Positions 35,217 through 44,637 of a stretch of DNA of 64,000 nucleotides are shown here, one piece after another. Source of the DNA: Emticicia aquatilis. GTDB taxonomy: Bacteria; Bacteroidota; Bacteroidia; Cytophagales; Spirosomataceae. Location: assembly GCF_014644295.1 (NCBI RefSeq), contig NZ_BMKK01000008.1:229346-293345 (forward strand). Direction: 5' to 3'. Position 1 is the first letter of the stretch. The number at the start of each line of letters is the position of its first letter. Position numbers and translations under genes: made by a program. Under the pieces are notes generated by a model. The model searched no databases, had not been told where the DNA came from, and was given only the letters and a program-made list of their open reading frames with translations.

Positions 35217-35771
35217 TTAAACTTTCTCTTTTTTTGCAATATACACTGCCCCAATCAGAGCAGCCAATAAAAAAATGCCAATAACCTCAAACGCAAAAAT
35301 ATAGTCAGTCATAAGGTTTACCCCAATCTGTTGAACACTACTGCTATTGTGAATTTGTTTACCAATGATATGGAAGTTGGCTTCAAAGATGATTTTCAAG
35401 AACCCTAAAAATAATAGAACGGCTACCAAAACTGCCCAAAAACGATTATGATGCCCAACTTCAATTTTGTTTGGTTGTAAATTGGTGCGTTGGAAATTCT
35501 TATTGTTAGTAAGCATGATACCGAAAATCAAGAGTATCAGAATCCCGCCCACGTAAATCATAATCTGACTAACGGCCAGAAAATCAGCTCCCGCAAAAAC
35601 AAAAAGTCCTGCTATTCCCAACAGTGTGAGTAAGAGACTAAATGCCGCATAAAGTACATTTTTCGTGAAGAGTAAGTACAATGCACCGCCAACCGTGATT
35701 ACTGCAAAAGCAGCAAATGCAATTTGCTTGATAAGCGTGTAGTCGAGGTTTTTTAATAATTCGTCTAACAA
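35217..35771 (-). CDS. nuoJ: NADH-quinone oxidoreductase subunit NuoJ
   Basis: This is a membrane-arm subunit of complex I, 184 residues with five predicted helices. The family motif in the third helix (ADFLAVSQIMIYVGGILILL), including the conserved tyrosine-glycine region of the pi-bulge, is clear. A hydrophilic loop (NNKNFQRTNLQPNKIEVGHH) follows at residues 88-107. It starts one base after nuoI and is spaced 4 bases from nuoK, so the three genes are co-transcribed. Confidence 0.95.
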   Translation of the reverse strand: MLDELLKNLDYTLIKQIAFAAFAVITVGGALYLLFTKNVLYAAFSLLLTLLGIAGLFVFAGADFLAVSQIMIYVGGILILLIFGIMLTNNKNFQRTNLQPNKIEVGHHNRFWAVLVAVLLFLGFLKIIFEANFHIIGKQIHNSSSVQQIGVNLMTDYIFAFEVIGIFLLAALIGAVYIAKKEKV

Positions 35772-35772
35772 T

Positions 35773-37098
35773 TTAGTCGTTATTTTTAGGTGTTATTTTC
35801 ATTGTTGGTCTAAAAACAGGTTTTGGCTTTGGCGTTTCAGCTGTTGCTTCCTCTGCTTTTATTTCCTGTGTATCAGTTGTTTCTGCTGGTTTTGCCGCAG
35901 GCTTAAAAGTCGGCTTGAAAACAGGTTTAGGCTTCGGCGTTTCAGCTGTTTCCTCTGCCTTTATTTCCTGTGTATCAGTTGTTTCTGCTGGTTTTGCCGC
36001 AGGCTTGAAAGTCGGCTTGAAAACAGGTTTAGGCTTCGGCGTTTCAGCTGTTGCTTCTTCTGCTTTAATTTCTTGTGTATCAGATGTTTCTGCTGGTTTT
36101 GCAGCAGGTTTGAAACTTGGTTTAAAAATAGGTTTAGGCTTCGGTGTTTCGGCTGTTGCTTCTTCTGTTTTTACTTCCTGTGTATCAGATGTTTCTGTTG
36201 GTTTTGCCGCAGACTTGAAACTTGGTTTAAAAACAGGTTTAGATTTCGGCGTTTCGGCTACAACTTCTTCTGATTTAACTTCTTGTTTATCAGCCGTTTC
36301 CGCTGGTTTTGTGGCAGGTTTGAAAGCTGGTTTAAAGACAGGCTTTGATTTAGGAACTTCAGATGCTGGAGCTTCTGGTTCTTTGTTTTCAACTTTATTA
36401 TCTTCAATTGTCTCGCCCGATTCTTTTACAGCTGGCTTCACAGCAGGTTTGAATGCTGGCTTGAACGCCGTTTTCGGTTTTGGTGCTTCTGCCGTATTTT
36501 CGGTCGGAGCGGTAGTTGTAGAGGCCGCTGTACTTTTCTTCAAAGACTCTTTTTCTTCTAAGTATTGTTCGTATAACTTACGTTTTTTATCTGCTTGCTC
36601 GGCGGTGAGGTTTGAGAATTCAAAATTTAATTGTGTAATATCAACTACGCTAAAATCATAATCATTGGTCATTGTCAAACATTCAGTCGGACAAACAGTC
36701 GTGCAAAGTCCACAGAAACAACATTTGGCCATATCAATATCAAACTTCGCTGCATAAAGTCGAATTGGCGAGCCATCAGAAGCATAGCTGATAATCTCAG
36801 AAGACTTAATGGGTTCAATATCAATACAATCAACTGGACATACTTTCGCACATTTATCACACACAATACAGTCATCAATCTCGCAGTCGAGTTGATAACG
36901 CCCGTTATCTGGCACTGGTAAAGTCTGATGAGGATATTGTAGCGTAACGATACCCGTTTGCAAATCGAAATAACTCGAATCTTGCATTGCATACGGTTGT
37001 CGGCTTCTACGGGCTTGCCAAAAGTGTCTGAGCGTCAGGCTCATACCTTTGAGAGTTGTTCTTATTCCTCGACTGATATTTTTAAAATAAGCGGACAT
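35773..37098 (-). CDS. nuoI: NADH-quinone oxidoreductase subunit NuoI with repetitive C-terminal extension
   Basis: NuoI carries clusters N6a and N6b linking the peripheral arm of complex I to the quinone site. Both 4Fe-4S motifs are intact: Cys77, 80, 83 and 87, and Cys126, 129, 132 and 136, each ending in CP. The family normally ends near residue 160-200. Here the conserved part finishes around 185 and is followed by about 255 extra residues rich in Lys, Pro, Ala, Glu and Thr, made mainly of 35-residue repeats (KPKPVFKPTFKPAAKPAETT and similar). The N-terminal 45 residues resemble the Bacteroidota form. nuoJ starts one base after the stop, so the tail is not a frameshift. The tail's function is unknown. 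Confidence 0.93.
   Translation of the reverse strand: MSAYFKNISRGIRTTLKGMSLTLRHFWQARRSRQPYAMQDSSYFDLQTGIVTLQYPHQTLPVPDNGRYQLDCEIDDCIVCDKCAKVCPVDCIDIEPIKSSEIISYASDGSPIRLYAAKFDIDMAKCCFCGLCTTVCPTECLTMTNDYDFSVVDITQLNFEFSNLTAEQADKKRKLYEQYLEEKESLKKSTAASTTTAPTENTAEAPKPKTAFKPAFKPAVKPAVKESGETIEDNKVENKEPEAPASEVPKSKPVFKPAFKPATKPAETADKQEVKSEEVVAETPKSKPVFKPSFKSAAKPTETSDTQEVKTEEATAETPKPKPIFKPSFKPAAKPAETSDTQEIKAEEATAETPKPKPVFKPTFKPAAKPAETTDTQEIKAEETAETPKPKPVFKPTFKPAAKPAETTDTQEIKAEEATAETPKPKPVFRPTMKITPKNND
35776..36351 (-). repeat. 35-residue tandem repeats in the NuoI tail
   Basis: Residues 250-441 of NuoI comprise five near-identical 34-35-residue units plus a final partial one, each with K-x-KPxFKPxFKPxxKP followed by an acidic ETxDTQExK stretch. 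The DNA period is about 105 bases. One unit is a codon shorter (EETAETP), showing in-frame copy slippage. A more divergent copy lies at residues 207-249. Confidence 0.9.
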
Positions 37099-37135
37099 TC
37101 AGTGTGTTTTTCGGGTCACAATTATTTGATTTCTG

Positions 37136-37143
37136 CAAAGATA
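37136..37143 (-). promoter_or_regulatory. Candidate -7 box for nuoIJK (TATCTTTG)
   Basis: TATCTTTG on the minus strand fits TAnnTTTG and lies 37 bases before the nuoI ATG at 37098. No correctly spaced -33 TTTG is visible. If used, the nuoI-J-K transcript starts here, separate from other nuo genes. Confidence 0.35.
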
Positions 37144-37262
37144 ACTTCAAAATTGTAATAATAGTCTATCTTTTTAGTATGATAAACAATAAATTTCACT
37201 TCAAAGTTTGTGCCTAAGTCTATTTTGGCAGATTCTATGAAATAAGTTTAAGGTGAATTGCT

Positions 37263-37270
37263 TAACTTTG
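37263..37270 (+). promoter_or_regulatory. Candidate -7 box for the FAD protein gene (TAACTTTG)
   Basis: TAACTTTG matches TAnnTTTG, 33 bases upstream of ATG 37304, giving a short leader. No clear -33 element accompanies it. Confidence 0.4.
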
Positions 37271-37303
37271 CACGAAATTTAGAGGATAAAAACCTTTCAA
37301 GCA

Positions 37304-38887
37304 ATGCAACAAACCTTGAGTCTTACCTTAGAGCCTGAGATTGCTCTCGATGATGCCGTTCTGCGTCAACACATTCAAAAAACATACTTAAAAACGATTG
37401 ATGAAGATTTTTCAATCAGAAAAATGCGTCAGTCAATTGATGCTCGAAAAGGGCAAGTGAAGATTAATCTCGAAGTAGAAATATATTCGGGTGAAGTTCC
37501 ACCACCCGAAATGGAGTTTCGGAAAGAATATGCCGATGTCGCTAACAAACCACAGGCAGTTATAGTAGGAGCGGGGCCTGCTGGAATGTTTGCAGCTCTG
37601 CGTTTGATTGAATTAGGAATTAAACCGATTTTGCTCGAAAGAGGAAAAGATGTGCGTGCCAGAAGGCGAGACTTGGCGGCGATTAATAAAGACCACGTTG
37701 TAAATCCTGAATCGAATTATTGTTTTGGTGAAGGCGGAGCAGGAACTTATTCTGACGGAAAACTTTATACTCGTTCAAAAAAACGGGGCGATGTTCGTCG
37801 AATTTTAGAGATTTTGGTGGCTCATGGCTCAACAAGCGAGATTTTGTTTGATGCTCACCCTCATATCGGAACTAATAAATTGCCCAACGTAGTTGCCGAT
37901 TTGCGTGAGAGCATTTTGAAAGCAGGCGGCGAGGTGCATTTCGATACAAAAGTTGTTGATTTTGTATTGGTCAATGGTGAGATGAAAGGCGTAATAACCG
38001 CCGATGGCAAAGAAATAACTGGGCTTGGGGTTATTTTAGCAACTGGCCATTCGGCAAGAGATATTTTTGAATTACTACATCAAAAGGCTATTCTGATTGA
38101 AGCCAAACCTTTTGCAATGGGTGTCAGAATCGAGCATCAACAAAGTTTGATTGATACACACCAATACCACCGTCCAGAACGTGGGCTGTTGCCTGCCGCT
38201 TCTTACAGTTTGGTGGCTCAGACCTACTATAAAAATATTCAGCGTGGCGTTTTTAGTTTTTGTATGTGTCCGGGTGGATTTATCGTGCCTGCTGCTACTG
38301 CCAAAGGTGAATTGGTAGTAAATGGTATGTCGCCGTCACGCCGAGATTCAAAATATGCCAATTCGGGGGTTGTGGTTGCCATTAATGAAATTGATTGGCA
38401 AAAATATAAGCATCTTGGGCCACTGGCTGGACTTCAATTACAGAAAGATGTAGAGCAAAAAGCATGGAAATTAGCAGCCAATGCAAAGAAATTATCAGAC
38501 TCACAATTTGCCCCTGCCCAACGTCTGACAGATTTTCTTTCGGGCAAAATTTCTCGTGAACTTTTACCTACTTCCTATCAGCCAGGTTTAGTGTCAATGG
38601 ATATGGCCGAAGTTTTATCTGATATTATTGCCCGACCGCTACAAGAAGGAGTAAAAGAGTTTGGTAAAAAGATGAAAGGATACGTAACGAACGAAGCTCA
38701 GTTGATTGGTATCGAAAGCCGAACGTCTTCGCCCATACGCATTCCTCGTGATAAAGAATCACTCGAACACTTGCAGATAAAGAGATTATTCCCGTGCGGA
38801 GAAGGGGCTGGTTTTGCGGGTGGAATAGTTTCGGCGGCGATGGATGGCGAGCGTTGTGCTGAACAACTTGTCAGAATATATGGTTAA
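37304..38887 (+). CDS. FAD-dependent oxidoreductase (COG2509 type)
   Basis: The 527-residue protein has a short N-terminal alpha/beta domain (residues 1-75), then the FAD motif GAGPAGM at 89-95 followed by LLERG. The NYCFGEGGAGTYSDGKLYTR segment near 145 and the C-terminal FPCGEGAGFAGGIVSAAMDG are hallmarks of the COG2509 uncharacterised flavoprotein family. The absence of a signal peptide indicates the cytosol. The real reaction is unknown for the family. It starts 205 bases after the divergent nuoI gene. Confidence 0.9.
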   Translation: MQQTLSLTLEPEIALDDAVLRQHIQKTYLKTIDEDFSIRKMRQSIDARKGQVKINLEVEIYSGEVPPPEMEFRKEYADVANKPQAVIVGAGPAGMFAALRLIELGIKPILLERGKDVRARRRDLAAINKDHVVNPESNYCFGEGGAGTYSDGKLYTRSKKRGDVRRILEILVAHGSTSEILFDAHPHIGTNKLPNVVADLRESILKAGGEVHFDTKVVDFVLVNGEMKGVITADGKEITGLGVILATGHSARDIFELLHQKAILIEAKPFAMGVRIEHQQSLIDTHQYHRPERGLLPAASYSLVAQTYYKNIQRGVFSFCMCPGGFIVPAATAKGELVVNGMSPSRRDSKYANSGVVVAINEIDWQKYKHLGPLAGLQLQKDVEQKAWKLAANAKKLSDSQFAPAQRLTDFLSGKISRELLPTSYQPGLVSMDMAEVLSDIIARPLQEGVKEFGKKMKGYVTNEAQLIGIESRTSSPIRIPRDKESLEHLQIKRLFPCGEGAGFAGGIVSAAMDGERCAEQLVRIYG

Positions 38888-38950
38888 ATTATGGATGATG
38901 GTTTTTCATTTAGGGACAATTTTTTACAACAAAATTGCTAAACATATTTT

Positions 38951-38978
38951 CGTCATTCGTAAATCGTCATTCGTAAAT
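38951..38978. repeat. Two 14-base direct repeats
   Basis: CGTCATTCGTAAAT occurs twice in direct tandem (38951-38964 and 38965-38978) between the FAD gene and the Nudix gene. It may be a low-complexity duplication. Confidence 0.6.
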
Positions 38979-39037
38979 ATTTTTTGTATATTGCCATGAA
39001 TATCTGATTTCATAGCACTTGACCAACACCTAAAATC

Positions 39038-39658
39038 GTGAATTTTGCTGACTTTATAAATACCCTCAACAAACGCCTTTCGGAAAAACCTTTACCGGGT
39101 CATGAAGAAATCATGCGACAAATGTCGCCTTATCGACTAAAAGTAAAGATTGAACCCAACGAGAATACTCGTCGAAGTGCGGTTTTGATGATGTTTTATC
39201 CGAAGGGAGAAGATATTTTTCTTCCCTTGATTTTGCGTCCGCAATATGATGGTGTTCACGGTGGGCAAATGGCGTTTCCGGGTGGGAGAGTGGAGTTGAA
39301 AGATAAAGATATTCAAGCAACTGCTTTGCGTGAGGCTCAAGAAGAAATAGGAATAAAAGCTACTGACGTAAAAATCATTAAGAATCTCACCGAATTATTT
39401 ATTCCACCCTCAAATATGTTTTGTCAGCCAGTGGTTGGCTATATGGCTTCACGCCCAGATTTTTACCCTGACGAACGTGAGGTTGCTGGAATTTTTGAAG
39501 TATCAATTTCAGAAATCCTTGACCCATCAATCGTTCAAGTACGAACAGTCGAAACCCGTGGAGTAAAACTCGAAACTCCTTGTTTTGTGATTCAAGACCA
39601 AATTGTCTGGGGAGCAACCGCTCTGATGATAGCCGAATTGATAGAGGTACTGAGGTAA
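39038..39658 (+). CDS. Nudix hydrolase, CoA pyrophosphatase-like
   Basis: The 206-residue protein carries a complete Nudix box, GGRVELKDKDIQ...ALREAQEEIGI, in which the REAQEEIG acidic residues bind magnesium. It is preceded by the LPLILRPQYDGVHGGQMAFP pattern (with GGQMAFPGG), typical of the NudL/YeaB/NUDT7 CoA diphosphatase group. It would hydrolyse CoA or its derivatives to phosphopantetheine and adenosine 3',5'-bisphosphate. The start is GTG at 39038. The stop at 39658 touches the stop of the convergent membrane protein gene without spacing. Confidence 0.85.
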   Translation: MNFADFINTLNKRLSEKPLPGHEEIMRQMSPYRLKVKIEPNENTRRSAVLMMFYPKGEDIFLPLILRPQYDGVHGGQMAFPGGRVELKDKDIQATALREAQEEIGIKATDVKIIKNLTELFIPPSNMFCQPVVGYMASRPDFYPDEREVAGIFEVSISEILDPSIVQVRTVETRGVKLETPCFVIQDQIVWGATALMIAELIEVLR

Positions 39659-40894
39659 TTAAAAAACCTCATTGATATTAAACACAAAACCTTGTGAACC
39701 ACCGATACCAATACCATAGTCGAATGCAATGATGGTGTTGTTGAGTTTATTCCATTTTATACGAATTCCACCACCACCTGCGGGTATAATTTTGCTCATT
39801 CCGTTGTTCGGATAATTAGCCAAACTTTGTGTGTTACCGAAGACTACGCCTCGTAAAAGACCATTACGAGTGATGGCAAAACGGTATTCTGTCTCGAAAT
39901 AAAGAAGCGTTTTACTTCTAAATCTCCCAATTGGATAACCCCGACCAGTATTGTAGTAAGCATCCCACCCGATGCTTGGAAGGTCAAAATAGGGAGCATT
40001 TCCACCAAATGAAATCCAATCATAACTCCAAAGTGCAATAATATTTTCGGAATTACTCGGAAATCTGATATACTTCCTGCAATCCAAAACTACTGATTGC
40101 CAATTTTGATTACTGCCCAAAAGGGTGGTGTTGTAGCGATATTGTAGATTGGCGTAATTCCCACTCGTAGTATTTGAACTATTATCTCTGCTATCGTGCT
40201 GAATATTCAACGAAAGTCCCGATGATGTTGATTTGGGTGTTAGGCCGTATTTCTGTAAGTCTGTTTCACCCAAATCTTTTTCGTTGATTTCGTGTATTTT
40301 CCAGTGATAATCAAGGTGATAACCAATACCTGCATCGAAATTTTTAGATATTTTTCGTAAAGCTACTTGATACAGCCTGACGTGTCTGTAATCTACCAAA
40401 TTAGCATCGTCAAAAGTCGTATTTCCGCCCAATCCATAAGTGTTTGCCGGGAATTTATAGTATCTTATGTCGCCCAAGAGGTTTATTTTATTTCCTTTTG
40501 TCCAAATATTAGTGTTCAGAATCGAAACAAATTGTTTGTACTGTGAGTAGTTAGTGAAAGTACGAATGCTTGAGGGCTTAGTCTCTGCTTCAGCACTCAG
40601 TTTAAAAATATTTACCGTATTAGCTCCTGCAGAAAAACCTGTAACAATAGAATAATTGACCGAAGGCAAGATAGCAAATGAACTATTTTTTTGAGTACTA
40701 CTTTTGGGTTTTGGTGTGGAGTTTTTGGCGAAAATTGCTCTGAAAATATCTTTTACATCAACTTGTTTGGTAGTTTTTGGTCGGAATGAACTTGTATCGG
40801 ACGAATACTCGATACTGTTCGCTTGGTGATTTCTCGAATAACTATATTCTATCGTAATCAGAAAAAATAATATGCTTATATATGTAAATTTCAT
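39659..40894 (-). CDS. Outer-membrane Omp85/BamA-like beta-barrel protein
   Basis: The 411-residue product has a signal peptide (MKFTYISILFFLITIEYSYS), a linker rich in Ser, Lys and Thr, then a barrel with strands of alternating aromatic residues. The conserved RGYPIGRFR motif (residues about 310-318) corresponds to the VRGF/Y-type L6 loop motif of Omp85 proteins, and the barrel ends with IAFDYGIGIGGSQGFVFNI. No POTRA domains precede it, so it is a barrel-only member. The role in outer-membrane biogenesis or lipid transport is uncertain. Confidence 0.75.
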   Translation of the reverse strand: MKFTYISILFFLITIEYSYSRNHQANSIEYSSDTSSFRPKTTKQVDVKDIFRAIFAKNSTPKPKSSTQKNSSFAILPSVNYSIVTGFSAGANTVNIFKLSAEAETKPSSIRTFTNYSQYKQFVSILNTNIWTKGNKINLLGDIRYYKFPANTYGLGGNTTFDDANLVDYRHVRLYQVALRKISKNFDAGIGYHLDYHWKIHEINEKDLGETDLQKYGLTPKSTSSGLSLNIQHDSRDNSSNTTSGNYANLQYRYNTTLLGSNQNWQSVVLDCRKYIRFPSNSENIIALWSYDWISFGGNAPYFDLPSIGWDAYYNTGRGYPIGRFRSKTLLYFETEYRFAITRNGLLRGVVFGNTQSLANYPNNGMSKIIPAGGGGIRIKWNKLNNTIIAFDYGIGIGGSQGFVFNINEVF

Positions 40895-41220
40895 TACCCA
40901 ATATTAAACTTATTGCAGCATCAATTTATGCCCATTAAATTACGAACATAAATGCGGAGTGATTAGTTGTTACACAATCGTTCGATTATCATCATTTACG
41001 TAAAATCAACTAAATTAATTGTGGATTTCGATAAAAAATCATACTTTATCTATATAAAATACTTTTTAGTGTCTAAATGACAATTAAAAAATACTTTTTA
41101 TCTATCTTTGTTTCTGCGAAAAGAAATACTATGATTGATAAATCTGGAAATTTATGATTTCTTTGTCACAAACTACGATAATTGGTTTTTGAATTTAAAC
41201 CCCAACCTACATCATCAAAA
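40895..41220. other. Intergenic region between divergent genes, with candidate -7 box
   Basis: The 326 AT-rich bases between the divergent Omp85-like and ThuA-fusion genes hold no gene. TATCTTTG at 41105-41112 fits the -7 consensus for the + strand gene, 108 bases before its ATG. Two ATACTTT...ATCTAT copies (about 41041 and 41091) form a loose direct repeat upstream of it. Confidence 0.45.
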
Positions 41221-44200
41221 ATGAAAAAAGTTATTTTGCTTTACGCACTCTTACTGAGTGTTTTGGGTGTACAAGCCCAAAAAAGAGTACTGGTGTTTTC
41301 TCTAACAAGAGGTTTTCACCACAATTCCATCAAGGAAGGAAATCAATATTTTCTTGAACTCGGAAAAAAGCAAGGCATTGCGATTGATACAACGACTGAT
41401 GCTACCAAGTTTAACGAAGAAAATCTCAAAAAGTACAACGCTGTTGTGTGGTTAAGCACCACAGGCGATGTCTTGAATCCTGCTCAACAAGCTGATTTCG
41501 AGCGTTATATTCAAGCGGGTGGTGGCTATGTGGGTATTCATGCTGCTTCTGATACTGAGTATAACTGGCCTTGGTATAATGATTTAATGGGCGGTTATTT
41601 TGCGAGCCACCCAGGTGGGAGAGTATCGAATGTGCAGAATGGTAAAATGATTACGCTTGATAAAAGTTTCCCTGCTTCGGCACATTTTCCTGAGACTTTT
41701 GAGCGTAAAGATGAGTTCTATGACTTCAAATCTTTGAAAAAAGATATTTTGAAATTTATTGTGAGAGTTGATGAAGGTAGTTATGAAATGGGTAAAATGG
41801 GCGATTTTCACCCGATGGCTTGGTACCATGAATATGATGGTGGAAAAGCTTTCTACTCAAATTATGGACACACACCCGAAACTTTCAGTGAGCCTTTAAT
41901 GACCGAACACTTTTGGCAAGGTTTGAAATGGGCAATGGCCGAAAAATTGGATTATTCGAAAGCCAAAACTCAAAGAGCTCCTGAAGAAAACCGCTATGAA
42001 CGCACAATTTTGGCGAGTAACCTCGACGAACCAACCGAATTGGCCACTATGCCAAACGGAAAAGTGATATTTGTAGAGCGTAAAGGATTAGTGAAAGTTT
42101 GGAATCCAACTACCAATAAAGTGAAGGTTGTTGCACAAATGCCAGTTTATACAAAATTCGAGTATGGTTTAATGGGCGTTGGAATTGACCCTAATTTTGC
42201 ACAAAATAATTGGGTTTATTTTTATTACTCTCCAAACGAAACTCGTGAGGCAACAAAAGACAATTTCCTTTCAAGATTTGAATATGATAATCAGAAAGAT
42301 ACAGTTGTGTTTTCGTCTGAAAAAGTAGTTTTCAGAGTGCCTGTAAAGCGTGATGAATGTTGCCACACTGGTGGTTCGATTGATTGGGATGCCAAAGGAA
42401 ATCTTTATTTATCGACTGGTGATGATACGAACCCATTTGCATCAGATGGCTACGCTCCAATAGATTTTCGTGATGGTCGTGATGGTTGGGATGCTCTTCG
42501 TTCATCAGGAAGCACTAACGATTTACGTGGAAAAGTTTTGAGAATTACTCCACAAAATGATGGAACATATACGATTCCAGAAGGAAATTTATTTAAAGTT
42601 GGTACAGAAAAAACTCGCCCAGAAATCTATGCGATGGGTATGCGTAACCCGTACAGAATTGCGGTAGATAAGCGTAGCGGATACCTGTATTGGGGCGATG
42701 TTGGCCCAGATGCTGGAAAAGGAAACGACAAACGTGGCCCTGAAGGTATCGTAGAATTTAACCAAGCTCGTAAACCAGGTTTCTATGGTTGGCCAATTTT
42801 TACAGGCCCTAACTTTGCCTACAATCATTATGATTTTGCTAAAAAGGAATCGGGCGAGAAATATGATGCTTTAAAGCCAATCAATGATTCTCCACATAAT
42901 ACTGGTTTAACAGAGCTTCCTCCAGCTCAAAAAGCATGGATTTATTATGGCTATGGCGACTCTAAACTTTATCCAGAATTTGGTAAAGGTGGCTGTAACC
43001 CAATGGCTGGCCCGGTTTATTACTCAGAAGATTATGACAAACATCCAAAAAAATTGCCAAGCTATTTAGATGGGAAATTCTTTGCCTATGAGTGGATGCG
43101 TGACTGGATTTATTTGATAAGCATGGATAAAGATGGTAATTACACAGGAATGGAGCGTTTCATGCCAAATACTAAATTCTATCACCCAATGGATATGGCG
43201 TTCTCGAAAGATGGTCGTTTGTTTGTATTAGATTATGGTATGAACTGGTTTGCACAAAACGAAGAAGCAACGCTTTCGGTTATTGAGTATAACTATGGTA
43301 ACCGCAAGCCAGTTGTGGTAGCTAAGGCCGATAAAAAAGCAGGTGCTGCACCATTGACAGTGGCATTTTCATCGGCAGGAACGATGGATTATGACAAAGA
43401 TGCTTTAAAATACTCATGGAATTTTGGAAAAGGAATTCCTGCCAGTACACAACCAAATCCGAAGATTACTTTCGCAAAACCAGGTGAATACAACGTTGTT
43501 TTGACAGTAAGTGATGGAGCAGGAAATAAGGTGAATCAGGAAGTAAAAGTGAAAGTAGGTAATGCCGAACCAAAAGTAAATATTGCGGTGAAGAGCAACA
43601 AAACTTTCTTCTTTGATGATGAAAAAATTGATTACGAAGTAAGCGTTGCTGATAAAGAAGACGGAACAACTACCAAAGGTATTGATGCTGCTGATGTGGT
43701 TGTAAATATCAATTATTTGGAAGGTTATGATAAAACCATGATTGAGCAAGGCCACAAAGAAAACATGAACTTTGCAGCAGGAAAACGTTTGATTGATTTA
43801 AGTGACTGTAAAGCTTGCCACTCAATCGACAAAAAATCTATCGGGCCGGCGTACATTGATGTAGCTAAAAAATATCGTCGTGGACAAACTACTATTAATC
43901 AGTTAGCTGAGAAAGTAATCAAAGGTGGTGGTGGTGTTTGGGGGGAACAAGCAATGGCTGCTCACCCGCAAGTGTCACTCTCTGATGCCCGTGATATGGT
44001 TGATTATATTCTTTCTTTGAACGATAAAAAGAAAGCATCGCAACCAATAAAAGCAGCTTATGAAACAACTGCTCACAAAGGCAAAAAAGAAGGTGCATAC
44101 ATTATTCAAGCAACTTATACCGACAAAGGTGGTAAAGTAATTGGGCCATTGACAAATACTGAATCGGTTGCGTTGCGTAGCTCAAAAGTAAAAGCCAATA

Positions 44201-44565
44201 CTTATGATGACGGCAAAGCAACAAGTAAATTTAATGTTGAAGCATTGGGTGGAGAAATTGTTGTTGGAACTGAAGATGGAGCTTATGTTGGATTTAAAAA
44301 TATTGATTTAACAGGCGTAAAAGGTCTTTCGATTGGAGCATTTTCGCAGAAAGGACAGAGTGTTGGTGGTAAAGTTGAAGTGCATGCTGGTTCGCCGACT
44401 GGTGCATTATTGGCCGAAGCTGAAGTGTCGGAGTCGAATATGAAGCCAGTGAAAGTGAGTTTAAACACTACTGGTCAGCAAAATCTTTATTTCGTATTCA
44501 AAAATCCGAAGGCAGAAGGTAAAGCCTTATTTGGCATAAGCACGATTGATTTCTTGAATAAGTAA
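41221..44565 (+). CDS. Multidomain secreted ThuA / sugar dehydrogenase / PKD / cytochrome c / CBM protein
   Basis: From ATG 41221 (MKKVILLYALLLSVLGVQAQ signal peptide) the product is 1114 residues. The order of domains is as follows. ThuA-like at about 22-245 (LVFSLTRGFHHNSIKEGNQY, YVGIHAASDTEYNWPWYNDL). A glucose/sorbosone dehydrogenase-like propeller at about 255-690 (AMGMRNPYRIAVDKRSGYLY). A PKD domain at about 700-795. A cytochrome c module at about 840-940 with CKACH as Cys863, Cys866 and His867. A beta-sandwich CBM6-like domain at the end. Such fusions oxidise sugar derivatives and pass electrons to heme. An in-frame start 39 bases upstream is rejected because it precedes the signal peptide. 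Confidence 0.87.
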   Translation: MKKVILLYALLLSVLGVQAQKRVLVFSLTRGFHHNSIKEGNQYFLELGKKQGIAIDTTTDATKFNEENLKKYNAVVWLSTTGDVLNPAQQADFERYIQAGGGYVGIHAASDTEYNWPWYNDLMGGYFASHPGGRVSNVQNGKMITLDKSFPASAHFPETFERKDEFYDFKSLKKDILKFIVRVDEGSYEMGKMGDFHPMAWYHEYDGGKAFYSNYGHTPETFSEPLMTEHFWQGLKWAMAEKLDYSKAKTQRAPEENRYERTILASNLDEPTELATMPNGKVIFVERKGLVKVWNPTTNKVKVVAQMPVYTKFEYGLMGVGIDPNFAQNNWVYFYYSPNETREATKDNFLSRFEYDNQKDTVVFSSEKVVFRVPVKRDECCHTGGSIDWDAKGNLYLSTGDDTNPFASDGYAPIDFRDGRDGWDALRSSGSTNDLRGKVLRITPQNDGTYTIPEGNLFKVGTEKTRPEIYAMGMRNPYRIAVDKRSGYLYWGDVGPDAGKGNDKRGPEGIVEFNQARKPGFYGWPIFTGPNFAYNHYDFAKKESGEKYDALKPINDSPHNTGLTELPPAQKAWIYYGYGDSKLYPEFGKGGCNPMAGPVYYSEDYDKHPKKLPSYLDGKFFAYEWMRDWIYLISMDKDGNYTGMERFMPNTKFYHPMDMAFSKDGRLFVLDYGMNWFAQNEEATLSVIEYNYGNRKPVVVAKADKKAGAAPLTVAFSSAGTMDYDKDALKYSWNFGKGIPASTQPNPKITFAKPGEYNVVLTVSDGAGNKVNQEVKVKVGNAEPKVNIAVKSNKTFFFDDEKIDYEVSVADKEDGTTTKGIDAADVVVNINYLEGYDKTMIEQGHKENMNFAAGKRLIDLSDCKACHSIDKKSIGPAYIDVAKKYRRGQTTINQLAEKVIKGGGGVWGEQAMAAHPQVSLSDARDMVDYILSLNDKKKASQPIKAAYETTAHKGKKEGAYIIQATYTDKGGKVIGPLTNTESVALRSSKVKANTYDDGKATSKFNVEALGGEIVVGTEDGAYVGFKNIDLTGVKGLSIGAFSQKGQSVGGKVEVHAGSPTGALLAEAEVSESNMKPVKVSLNTTGQQNLYFVFKNPKAEGKALFGISTIDFLNK

Positions 44566-44588
44566 TTTTTGATTTTATAAGATTGCCC

Positions 44589-44637
44589 AACAGGTTGTTT
44601 TTAGAAAGACATTGTCGCTAAAAGCAACCTGTTTTTT
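44589..44637 (+). terminator. Intrinsic terminator after the ThuA fusion gene
   Basis: Arms of 16 bases (44589-44604 and 44618-44633) pair with one G-T wobble around a 13-base loop and are followed by TTTT. Confidence 0.8.

Noticed and set aside
35915..36661. Open frame of about 248 codons on the + strand opposite the NuoI tail
   Set aside because: It is the antisense image of the 105-base repeats. Lack of stops follows from the repeat composition, and the real product on the minus strand has intact NuoI motifs.
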